Shown piece by piece: positions 55,599-63,434 of a stretch of DNA of 64,000 nt. The position numbers and the translations under genes were made by a program. The stretch is from NCBI GenBank assembly GCA_965223405.1, contig CBDCWO010000006.1, positions 2,542,001 through 2,606,000 of the forward strand, in the 5' to 3' direction. The notes under the pieces were generated by a model. It saw only the letters and a program-made list of their open reading frames with translations. It had not been told where the DNA came from and made no database searches. Position 1 is the stretch's first letter, and every line of letters starts with the position of its first letter. Source of the stretch: CBDCWO01 sp965223405 (GTDB taxonomy: Bacteria; Bacteroidota; Bacteroidia; Chitinophagales; Saprospiraceae).

Positions 55599-55950
55599 GT
55601 ATTGTCTATAACTTTACTGTTGTGTTGCCGCTTATTAAACCAGGGTATTCAATGAACTAATTGATAACAAATTTACAATAAAATGAACTAAATATACAAA
55701 CTAATTCAATAAAAAGTTGAAATAAATATAAAATTCGTAATAATATTGTTTATTTATTGTGAATATTTAAAATTCTAATTAATTTATGGAGAATCGATTA
55801 ATAGAATGATAATACCATTCATTCCGTTAGAGGTAAAGGTTCCGAATTACCATAAAGCATTTCGTAACCACACTAAAAATAAGGAGAATTCCTTTTCAAT
55901 AGGATAGAAAATAGTTTGAATAACTATTTTTACCGGGACAAATAAAGCTG
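55599..55950. other. Intergenic region upstream of GH113-like gene and of the tRNA-like pair
   Basis: 352 very AT-rich bases between divergent transcription units. It should hold the promoters of both. On the minus strand a TAAATTTG lies about 65 bp before copy 2 of the tRNA-like gene and fits TAnnTTTG, but a -33 element was not clear. No gene seen. Confidence 0.4.
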
Positions 55951-56988
55951 GTGAAATACCAAAATTACTATATCGGAATAAGTTTTTTAGTACTATTACA
56001 TTGGAGTTGTGTAACTTCTGATAAGGCCTCTGAATATGAACACCATCATGAAATAGAAATAAAAGGTCTGAGTTTTGTAGCTCCTCCTAAACCTTTTAGT
56101 ACCAATCCGATGATCCCGATTCAAGCCGTAAATGCCAATTGGATATCCGTCATACCTTATGGGTATACCTCACAAAAGAATCCGGCTGTGCGGTATAATC
56201 TGAAGCGTCAATGGTGGGGAGAGAAAGCTGAAGGAATAATCGGTACGATTCAGAGGGCACAAGCGCATGATTTAAAGGTACTGCTTAAACCACAGATTTA
56301 TGTCCATCGTTCCTGGACTGGATTTCTCGATTTTAGTCATGAAGGAGGGTGGTCTGATTGGGAAGAGGATTATCGTGAGTTTATTTTGTTTTATGCCCAT
56401 CTGGCGGATTCATTGGATGTAGAACTTTTTTGTATCGGAACCGAATTGCGTAATAGTGTAAAGCAGCGACCGGAATTTTGGGATCAGTTGATTGAGGAAG
56501 TTCGTTCCATATATTCAGGTCCTCTTACCTATGCGGCAAATTGGGATGATTATGCTGAGGTCGGATTTTGGAGTAAAATGGATTATGCAGGTATTAATGC
56601 CTACTTTCCTTTGGTGGACCAAACGCAGCCAAGTAAGGGAGCATTATTAGAGGCCTGGGAACCCCATTTAAATTCAATTCAACATTTTTATAACCAGATT
56701 AATAAGCCCATATTATTTACAGAATTTGGATATTTAAGTGTGGACCGTTGTGCATACAACACCTGGGAATTGGAAGCAAATATTTATCAGTGCGAAATAA
56801 ATGAAATGGCACAGGCCAATGCCTTAGATGCCTTATTTACAGCATGCAGTACCTTGTCATATTGGAAAGGCGGATTTTTATGGAAATGGTTTCCAAATGG
56901 TGAAGGACATGAGGGCTACAAGGAAAGAGATTATACACCACAAGGCAAAATAGGGGAACAAGTCATTATCAGCTGGTACGGTAAATAG
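55951..56988 (+). CDS. GH113-like glycoside hydrolase, exported
   Basis: A 345-residue protein with a GTG start, chosen because it opens a signal peptide ending at Trp-Ser-Cys20 (possible lipoprotein). A TIM-barrel follows with KVLLKPQIYVHRSWTGFL (residues ~110-125), DVELFCIGTELRN near 155-165 and PILFTEFGY near 250. The two glutamates in Gly-Thr-Glu and Phe-Thr-Glu-Phe-Gly are in the positions of acid/base and nucleophile in clan GH-A. It resembles the GH113 mannanase-like family. The substrate is probably a beta-mannan or related glycan, but this is inference. panC starts 25 bp downstream. Confidence 0.75.
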   Translation: MKYQNYYIGISFLVLLHWSCVTSDKASEYEHHHEIEIKGLSFVAPPKPFSTNPMIPIQAVNANWISVIPYGYTSQKNPAVRYNLKRQWWGEKAEGIIGTIQRAQAHDLKVLLKPQIYVHRSWTGFLDFSHEGGWSDWEEDYREFILFYAHLADSLDVELFCIGTELRNSVKQRPEFWDQLIEEVRSIYSGPLTYAANWDDYAEVGFWSKMDYAGINAYFPLVDQTQPSKGALLEAWEPHLNSIQHFYNQINKPILFTEFGYLSVDRCAYNTWELEANIYQCEINEMAQANALDALFTACSTLSYWKGGFLWKWFPNGEGHEGYKERDYTPQGKIGEQVIISWYGK

Positions 56989-57013
56989 TAACCAGCTGAA
57001 TTAATTTATCAAG

Positions 57014-57859
57014 ATGCAATATTTTAAGACCACCGGACCAATTAATGATTATCTGGACTCATTGCGCCACCGAGGTGACCAAATTGGATTTGTTCCCACA
57101 ATGGGAGCTTTACATGAAGGTCATCTTTCATTAGTCAATAAGAGCCAGTCCGAACAATCCATTACCGTGGTGAGTATTTTTGTCAATCCGACTCAATTCA
57201 ATGATCCCCGGGATTTGGAAAAATACCCGCGTACGCTAGAAGAAGATTTAGACTTTCTCTATCATGGCAATGCCGATGTGGTATTTCATCCCACTGTTGC
57301 TGATATATATCCGGAGGGGGAAGAACTAGTCAAGGAATTTGATTTTGGAACTTTGGCTACTATAATGGAAGGAAAATTTCGCCCGGGCCATTTTGCCGGT
57401 GTGGCTCAAGTGGTAAGCAGGTTGTTAAATGTGGTCAAGCCCAATGCATTGTATATGGGGCAAAAGGATTACCAACAATTGGCCATAATTCGATCCATGC
57501 TTAAACAATCCTCAAGTAAAGTAGAGCTGGTCGGTTGCCCAACCAGAAGAGAAAATGACGGCTTGGCAATGAGTAGCCGTAATCGCAGACTTTCACCAGA
57601 GTATCGAAGCAAGGCTCCGGTGCTTTATCATGCATTGAATCAACTCAAATTACAGGCAGCAGATGATTTAACATTGGCAATTGGAGATGCATTAAAATTA
57701 ATTGTAGAGAAAGGATTGAAACCTGAATACCTGGAAGTGGTGGATGGATACTCTTTGGAACGAGTCAAAAATACGGACAATCACCAATCTGTGGTGGCAT
57801 GTGTCGCAGCCTGGGCGGGGGAAGTAAGACTGATTGATAATATTATGATTAAGTCTTAA
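57014..57859 (+). CDS. panC: Pantoate-beta-alanine ligase
   Basis: A 281-residue protein. PTMGALHEGHLSLV carries the His-Glu-Gly-His nucleotide-binding motif, and FVNPTQF, FRPGHFAGVAQVV, YMGQKDYQQ and Met-Ser-Ser-Arg-Asn (the KMSKS counterpart) are all PantS signatures. It joins pantoate and beta-alanine with ATP to make pantothenate for coenzyme A. The beta-alanine source, panD, is 1.9 kb downstream on the same strand, with an arsenite methyltransferase gene in between. Confidence 0.97.
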   Translation: MQYFKTTGPINDYLDSLRHRGDQIGFVPTMGALHEGHLSLVNKSQSEQSITVVSIFVNPTQFNDPRDLEKYPRTLEEDLDFLYHGNADVVFHPTVADIYPEGEELVKEFDFGTLATIMEGKFRPGHFAGVAQVVSRLLNVVKPNALYMGQKDYQQLAIIRSMLKQSSSKVELVGCPTRRENDGLAMSSRNRRLSPEYRSKAPVLYHALNQLKLQAADDLTLAIGDALKLIVEKGLKPEYLEVVDGYSLERVKNTDNHQSVVACVAAWAGEVRLIDNIMIKS

Positions 57860-58415
57860 AACTGAGATAAAGAAAGTGGAAACTCATTGAATTGAAGGAA
57901 AAATTTCTGAACATGATCCAGAAACAGACAAAATAGCAATGGGTGACAGGAGAATTATGTGATTAAGTAACCGACCCATGCGAAGAAAGCAAATTGTGGT
58001 AGGAACATCAAGCAATAATTCTTGATTTTCCAAACTTTGTCATCATATAAAAAGGCAAATTCTATCGTTAACCTGTACATCAAATCTGCTTGGAATGAAT
58101 AAATTTATATGTAGTATGACTAAGTCTAAAAGCACAGGATATAGTTATGGAGTGATATAAAACATAGTCGAACGGACTTCTCCGCTCAGAGATAGGAATA
58201 GAGTGCACCTCTCGCACCGCTGAACTTTCGGACCTCATACTAAGAGTCCAGGGACTCGAGTTATTCCTGTATTTATTTAGTCTTGAGGCACTAAACTTGA
58301 TGCTCGAAACTAAACTTGGTTATTAAATAACTTTTTAAATAAAAGGGTAACCCTGAGAACAAAATAGCATCCACATTATTTTATTAAGGTAATTTTTAAA
58401 GTCTTAATGTAAATA
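57860..58415. other. 556-bp gene-free region before the methyltransferase gene
   Basis: No coding frame. An imperfect hairpin with AGGAATA-GAGT and ACTC-(GAGT)-TATTCCT arms lies at 58194-58268 with a GGAC/GTCC hairpin inside. A short palindrome AGGGTAACCCT is at 58344-58354, 62 bp before the next start. Neither is a recognised element. Confidence 0.4.
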
Positions 58416-59471
58416 ATGAATAAAAAACATCAGGAAGTACAATCTTATTACGGACAGGAATTAAAAGGCAGTGATGACCTGAAGACCAATGCATGTTGTA
58501 CAATAGAGGAACCACCAGAATATATAAAGACTGCTCTCAGTAATATCCATGAAGATGTCTTAGCTAAGTATTATGGATGTGGTTTAGTGATTCCTGATCA
58601 GATAGAAGGATTGCGGATACTGGACCTGGGATCAGGTAGTGGCAGAGATTGTTATATCCTGTCACAGTTAGTCGGCCAAAAGGGGGAGGTGATTGGTATT
58701 GATATGACTGATGAACAATTAGATGTCGCAAACAAATATATTGATTATCATACCCATAAATTTGGTTATGAGTATCCAAATATCCGTTTTTTCAAAGGCA
58801 ATATAGAATCCCTAGAGGAGTTGAGTTTGAAGCCAAATAGTTTTGACTTAATCATTTCTAATTGCGTAGTCAACCTGGCTGGAGATAAAGAAAAAGTTCT
58901 GCGTGACACTTTCAATTTATTAAAAACCGGCGGTGAAATGTATTTCAGTGATGTGTACGGTTCTCGAAGAATAAACAAAGAACTACAAGAAGATCCTGTG
59001 CTTTGGGGTGAATGTTTAAGTGGTGCACTATATTGGAATGATTTTTTACGAATTTCAAAAGGGGTAGGGTTTTCTGATCCCAGGAGTGTAAAAAACACAC
59101 CAATTACTATTGAGGATAAGGAGATCCGGCAAAAATGTGGTGAAATTCAGTTTTTTTCTGTTACTTATCGTTTGTGGAAAATTGATGGTTTGGAAGATGC
59201 CTGTGAAGATTACGGACAGGCAGTTGCCTACAAGGGAACAATTGAAAATAAAAGAGAAAGTTTTGATTTAGACGATCATCATAATTTTCCTAAAAACAAA
59301 ATAATGCCTGTGTGTGGAAATACTTATTTAATGTTGCATGCAACCAGATATAAAAAACACTTCAATTTTTATGGGAACTGGGATACACACTATGGGATAT
59401 ATGAGGGATGCGGGCAATCCATGCCATTTAGTTTGGTTGTCGAAGGTGACAGGAGGGAGAGCTGTTGTTAG
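58416..59471 (+). CDS. arsM: Arsenite S-adenosylmethionine methyltransferase
   Basis: A 351-residue protein. The Rossmann SAM motif is ILDLGSGSGRDCY (~68-80), followed by GIDMTDEQLDVA, IISNCVVNLAGDKEKVL and GGEMYFSDVY. Cysteines 27, 55, 150 and 200 have the same spacing (28 between the first two, 50 between the last two) as Cys44, Cys72, Cys174 and Cys224 of characterised ArsM, which bind As(III) and shape the disulfide cycle. ArsM methylates As(III) to mono- and dimethyl species. The C-terminus ends in Ser-Cys-Cys, a further thiol pair seen in ArsM relatives. No arsR, arsB or arsC gene is nearby. Confidence 0.88.
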   Translation: MNKKHQEVQSYYGQELKGSDDLKTNACCTIEEPPEYIKTALSNIHEDVLAKYYGCGLVIPDQIEGLRILDLGSGSGRDCYILSQLVGQKGEVIGIDMTDEQLDVANKYIDYHTHKFGYEYPNIRFFKGNIESLEELSLKPNSFDLIISNCVVNLAGDKEKVLRDTFNLLKTGGEMYFSDVYGSRRINKELQEDPVLWGECLSGALYWNDFLRISKGVGFSDPRSVKNTPITIEDKEIRQKCGEIQFFSVTYRLWKIDGLEDACEDYGQAVAYKGTIENKRESFDLDDHHNFPKNKIMPVCGNTYLMLHATRYKKHFNFYGNWDTHYGIYEGCGQSMPFSLVVEGDRRESCC

Positions 59472-59762
59472 GCAGAAAAGCCAATAGCCAAAAGTAAAAG
59501 ACCTTTTCTAGGAGAGTTTTTGAACTATTAAGTTTGAGGTGAGTTCAACTTCACTATAAGTTTCGATGTACGAAGGACGCACTAAATAACACATTCATGT
59601 CCCTGTTTGATTTTGTCCTCTTGCGAAATTTATGTAAAACGTATATCTCCCTGGTGCCTTTCCCTCGAGTAAATTGCTTACATTCGCGTCCTGGTTTTCG
59701 CACATTATATTATCCGTCGAAACTTTTAATATGAACTACTTGTTCTCCCAATCGAAACCCTA

Positions 59763-59792
59763 TTGCCTATTTTTTTAAAAATTCTAACTTTG
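59763..59792 (+). promoter_or_regulatory. Promoter of the panD operon
   Basis: TTG at 59763-59765 and TAACTTTG at 59785-59792 fit the Bacteroidota -33/-7 elements with a 19-bp spacer. The predicted transcript would begin only a few bases before the panD ATG at 59801, giving a very short or absent leader. The rest of the 329-bp gap after arsM (59472-59762) shows no gene. Confidence 0.65.
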
Positions 59793-59800
59793 CACCGTTT

Positions 59801-60145
59801 ATGCTGTTACAGATTTTTAAATCGAAGATTCATCGCGCTACCGTGACGGAGGCAAATCTCAACTATGTGGGTAGTATTACGATAGATGAAGCCTTAATGG
59901 AAGCTGCCAATCTGATGGAAGGAGAGCGTGTTCAGATTGTAAATAACCACAATGGCGAAAGGTTAGAGACTTATGTGATCAAAGGAGAACGAGGATCAGG
60001 TCAGATTTGTCTGAATGGAGCTGCAGCTCGCAAAGCTGAGGTGGGCGATGTAATTATTGCTTATGGCTGGATGACACCGGAAGAAGCAGCAAATTATCAA
60101 CCTGCAACAGTATTTCCTGATGAAAATAATCAGATAGTCTCCTAA
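59801..60145 (+). CDS. panD: Aspartate 1-decarboxylase proenzyme
   Basis: A 114-residue protein. The self-cleavage site is Gly24-Ser25 in Tyr-Val-Gly-Ser-Ile-Thr-Ile-Asp, giving the pyruvoyl cofactor on Ser25. The Lys9 and the NGAAAR and VIIAYGWM segments are conserved. It makes beta-alanine from aspartate for PanC. It lies behind a good promoter and starts a five-gene cluster. Confidence 0.96.
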   Translation: MLLQIFKSKIHRATVTEANLNYVGSITIDEALMEAANLMEGERVQIVNNHNGERLETYVIKGERGSGQICLNGAAARKAEVGDVIIAYGWMTPEEAANYQPATVFPDENNQIVS

Positions 60146-60155
60146 TCAATACATT

Positions 60156-61163
60156 TTGAAGTCCAAATATTCGACATTTCTAAAAACATTTTTATCGTTT
60201 GCAGTTGGATTTATTTTCCTTTATCTGATTTATCGAAATACAGAGTCTAAATTTCAGGATACGATTGATGATTTTCTGAGTGTGCCGCCTTTTTGGTTGG
60301 TAATCACTTGCCTTGCATTTATGGTAAGCAATCTAATTCGGGCACTACGTTGGAACATGTTGTTAGAACCTTTAGGACACCAGCCCAGATTGATGAATTC
60401 GTTTTGGGCGGTCATGGTGGGATATTTTGCCAATTTGGGAGTGCCTCGTAGCGGTGAAGTATTAAGACCGGCTACCTTATCACGTTATGAAAAGATACCT
60501 CTGGATCAAGCTCTGGGAACGGTAGTGGTAGATCGATTGCTGGACTTTATGAGTTTAGGTGTGATTATTATTATTGGGTTTCTGCTGGAGTTTAAAGCAT
60601 TGTATACCAAATTGAGTAGCCTTGTTTCGTTTGATTCTCTTACCGGTAAAATCTGGTTGTTGGGCTTTTTGATCCTCTCCGTAACGATACTTTGGTGGTT
60701 TTATCGCAACTTAACCAGACATTCAGATAAACAATGGGTGCAAACTCTGAAAAGCAAAGTAGCTGGTTTTAAGCTGGGTATACAAAGTGTGATGCGAGTA
60801 AAAAATGTTCCTTTGCTCATCTTCTATTCCCTTACAATTTGGGCTTTGTACGTTTTAATGACCTATTTTTGCGTTAAAGGTTTTGCACCTACCGCCCATC
60901 TTACCTTTAGTCAGTCATTGGTGGCTTTTATTTTTGCAGCTTTTGGGATGCTTCTACCTACACCGGGAAGTATGGGGGGGTATCAATTTGCTTTACAAAC
61001 CGGATTGACCATTTTTAGTATTCCGCTGGATATTGGATTGTCCCTTGCAATGATCATCTATTTTACCATCAATATATTTTGCAATATACTATTTGGCATA
61101 ATTGCTTTGATCGTCTTGCCTATATACAATCGTCCACGAGCCAAACCTGCAAATGTATTATGA
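60156..61163 (+). CDS. Flippase-like membrane protein (lysylphosphatidylglycerol synthase TM region, UPF0104)
   Basis: A 335-residue membrane protein, TTG start 11 bp after panD. About eight transmembrane helices. The RALRWNMLLEPLG segment near residue 65 and FANLGVPRSGEVLRPATLSRYEKIPLDQALGTVVVDRLLD (~90-130) are the YbhN/AglD/LPG-synthase TM signature. Family members are flippase-like or membrane-lipid associated, but the substrate is not known. The stop overlaps the next start by four bases (ATGA). No Lys-PG catalytic domain is attached. Confidence 0.85.
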   Translation: MKSKYSTFLKTFLSFAVGFIFLYLIYRNTESKFQDTIDDFLSVPPFWLVITCLAFMVSNLIRALRWNMLLEPLGHQPRLMNSFWAVMVGYFANLGVPRSGEVLRPATLSRYEKIPLDQALGTVVVDRLLDFMSLGVIIIIGFLLEFKALYTKLSSLVSFDSLTGKIWLLGFLILSVTILWWFYRNLTRHSDKQWVQTLKSKVAGFKLGIQSVMRVKNVPLLIFYSLTIWALYVLMTYFCVKGFAPTAHLTFSQSLVAFIFAAFGMLLPTPGSMGGYQFALQTGLTIFSIPLDIGLSLAMIIYFTINIFCNILFGIIALIVLPIYNRPRAKPANVL

Positions 61164-61648
61164 ATTTATTTTCCAAATCCAAGACCAAGCGGGAAGCACA
61201 AATCCTGATAAAATCCTGGCAAGATCAAAACCATAAGGTAGTATTCACTAACGGTTGTTTTGATGTATTGCATTTTGGCCATTTGTATTTGTTAGCAGCG
61301 GCCAAACAACAGGGAGATCGCCTGGTGGTTGGATTAAATAGTAAAGAAAGTGTGGAAAGATTGAAGGGAAAGGATAGACCGATTATGGATGATCAAAGCC
61401 GGATCGGACTGTTGTGTGGACTTGAATGTGTGGATTTGGTAGTACAATTTGAAGAGGACACACCCTTCCAATTGATTAAACTATTAAAACCTGATATTCT
61501 AGTCAAAGGGGGAGACTATGCAGAATCACAAATTGTTGGTGCTGATTTTGTTAAATCTTTAGGGGGTGAGGTAGTCATTGTTCCCATCAAAAAGGGGTAT
61601 TCTACTTCGATTATTGAAAAAAAAATCAAGGCAAGTGACAAAAATTAA
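61160..61648 (+). CDS. RfaE2/HldE-C-type nucleotidyltransferase
   Basis: 162 residues from the ATG at 61160, which overlaps the previous stop; the frame is open 27 codons further but there it lies inside the upstream gene. The nucleotide-binding motif is NGCFDVLHFGHLYLL (His-Phe-Gly-His) and a C-terminal GYSTSIIEKK matches the substrate-binding end of ADP-heptose/cytidylyltransferases. It probably adenylates D-glycero-beta-D-manno-heptose 1-phosphate for LPS, as the RfaE C-terminal domain does, although related enzymes act on other sugar or polyol phosphates. The kinase half is not adjacent. Confidence 0.85.
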   Translation: MNLFSKSKTKREAQILIKSWQDQNHKVVFTNGCFDVLHFGHLYLLAAAKQQGDRLVVGLNSKESVERLKGKDRPIMDDQSRIGLLCGLECVDLVVQFEEDTPFQLIKLLKPDILVKGGDYAESQIVGADFVKSLGGEVVIVPIKKGYSTSIIEKKIKASDKN

Positions 61649-62606
61649 AGAAGTCATACGGTGTTTCCAGGAGGTGGCACCTTTTGCTTATCAGGAAAGT
61701 TACGATAATGCCGGATTGATTACCGGATCTCCTGAATGGGAAGTTAGCAATGTATTAACTTGTTTGGATTGTATCGAATCGGTGGTTGATGAGGCAATAG
61801 CGTTGAATTGTAATTTAATAGTAGCCCATCATCCGATTGTATTTCAGGGATTAAAATCAATTACCGGCAAGAATTATATCGAAAGAGTGGTTATCAAAGC
61901 CATCCAGCATCGAATCGCAATATTAGCAGTGCATACCAATTTGGATAGCGTATTAGACCATGGAGTCAATGATCGAATAGCCCGGAGATTGGGATTACAA
62001 TCTACCACCATATTATCTCCCAAAGTCGATCAGGTTCGGATCCTGATACCCAATAAACCTTCGACAACAAGTTTAAATTGGGAATTATTCGGAAAACATC
62101 ATCGAATAAAGAATGTTGACCGGATCGACCTGAATGATTGGATGAAAAAACTTGATCAAAAGGCTGGGATATTAGAGTCTGAATGCATAATCATACCCGA
62201 TGATAAACCTTCCGGTAAAGTCGGAGCCGGAGTAATCGGGAATTTGTCATCTGCGGTTCCGGTAGAAGAGTTTTTAGGATTACTTAAAGAAAGGCTTCAT
62301 TTAGCATGTATTCGCTACACAAAATTAGTCAAGAGGAGCATATCGAGAGTAGCAGTATGTGGTGGAGCAGGCAGTTTTTTATTAAAGCAAGCGATCAGGG
62401 CAGGAGCAGATGTGCTGGTTTCTGCCGACTTTAAGTATCATCAATTTTTTGATGCCGAAGAAAAGATCATCATTGCTGATATAGGACATTATGAAAGCGA
62501 ACAATTTACCATCCCTCTGCTACAAGATATTATTATGAATAAATTTAGTAATTTTGCGGTCCATTGCACGAAAGTGATCACGAATCCAATAAAATATTAT
62601 AGTTAA
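61635..62606 (+). CDS. NIF3-family dinuclear metal protein
   Basis: 323 residues from the GTG at 61635, where homology begins (Thr-Lys-Ile-Lys-Glu-Val-Ile). The open frame extends 19 codons up, but these lie inside the upstream gene. Metal ligands: His-His in AHHPIVFQG (~65), HTNLD (~100), then DIGHYESEQF near the C-terminus (His and Glu). The family forms hexamers around a two-metal site. A GTP cyclohydrolase-like role has been proposed for members but is not firm. It overlaps the upstream gene by 14 bp and touches the next gene (TAAATG). Confidence 0.85.
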   Translation: MTKIKEVIRCFQEVAPFAYQESYDNAGLITGSPEWEVSNVLTCLDCIESVVDEAIALNCNLIVAHHPIVFQGLKSITGKNYIERVVIKAIQHRIAILAVHTNLDSVLDHGVNDRIARRLGLQSTTILSPKVDQVRILIPNKPSTTSLNWELFGKHHRIKNVDRIDLNDWMKKLDQKAGILESECIIIPDDKPSGKVGAGVIGNLSSAVPVEEFLGLLKERLHLACIRYTKLVKRSISRVAVCGGAGSFLLKQAIRAGADVLVSADFKYHQFFDAEEKIIIADIGHYESEQFTIPLLQDIIMNKFSNFAVHCTKVITNPIKYYS

Positions 62607-63365
62607 ATGACTAAGAAAGAACTATCTGTTGCAGAAAAATTAAAAACACTTTACGAATTACAATTAATTGATTCACAAGTGGATGAGATACAAGTTTTCA
62701 AAGGGGAATTACCGATGGAAGTGAGTGATTTGGAAGATGAGATTGTGGGATTAGAAACCCGGATAAACAGACTTGATGAATCATTGGCTGACTTAAAAAA
62801 AGAGAATTCTTCACATGCTATAAATATCAAAGAATCTGAAGCTTTAATAGAGCGTTATGAAACCCAACTGGAAAGTGTTAAAAATAACCGTGAATACGAT
62901 GCACTTTCTAAGGAGATTCAATTGCAAAAACTGGAAATTCAACTGTCTGAAAAGAAAATTGGAGAGGTTGGTAAAAATTTAGCGGCTAAGGAGGAATTGT
63001 TGACTACTGCTAGTGAAAGATTGCAGAAACATCAGGAAGCCCTTGCCGTAAAAAAAGTAGAGTTAGAAAAAATCATCGAAAAAACCGAGAAAGAAGAAAA
63101 GAGTTTATTGAAGAAATCTGACAAAGCGAAGGCCAAAATTGATGAACGACTCATGCGTGCTTATAATAAAATCAGATCTTCTTATCGCAACGGCCTTGCG
63201 GTGGTAAACGTTTCAAGAAATGCTTGTGGCGGTTGCTTCAATATGATTCCACCACAGGTTCAATTGGAAATTGGATTACGCAAAAAAATTATTGTCTGCG
63301 AACATTGCGGTAGAATATTAGTCGACGACAATATTTTAAATGTTGGAGTTGGCGAAAAAGCATAA
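62607..63365 (+). CDS. Coiled-coil protein with C4 zinc ribbon
   Basis: A 252-residue protein. A long coiled coil (residues ~30-180, regularly spaced Leu and Glu/Lys), then Cys-Gly-Gly-Cys and Cys-Glu-His-Cys about 22 residues apart near the C-terminus, which form the zinc ribbon of the zf-RING_7 (PF02591) type. Such proteins often follow NIF3 genes. Function is unclear; nucleic-acid or ribosome binding has been suggested for relatives. The last gene of the panD cluster, with no gap after NIF3. Confidence 0.85.
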   Translation: MTKKELSVAEKLKTLYELQLIDSQVDEIQVFKGELPMEVSDLEDEIVGLETRINRLDESLADLKKENSSHAINIKESEALIERYETQLESVKNNREYDALSKEIQLQKLEIQLSEKKIGEVGKNLAAKEELLTTASERLQKHQEALAVKKVELEKIIEKTEKEEKSLLKKSDKAKAKIDERLMRAYNKIRSSYRNGLAVVNVSRNACGGCFNMIPPQVQLEIGLRKKIIVCEHCGRILVDDNILNVGVGEKA

Positions 63366-63434
63366 TTCTCCATCCACTTCAAATTATTTTTAGATAATAT
63401 AAGTTATATACCTGAAAGACAAATACGCAATTGG

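Noticed and set aside
55218..55604. The tandem repeats as a CRISPR array or as tmRNA
   Set aside because: Only two units, each 159 bp with full tRNA arms, so not CRISPR. At 149 nt with an anticodon arm and no tag-reading frame they are not tmRNA.
58344..58354. Palindrome AGGGTAACCCT before arsM as an established ArsR site
   Set aside because: It is short, does not match a known ArsR consensus that I can name, and no arsR gene is present; kept only as a remark under the arsM finding.
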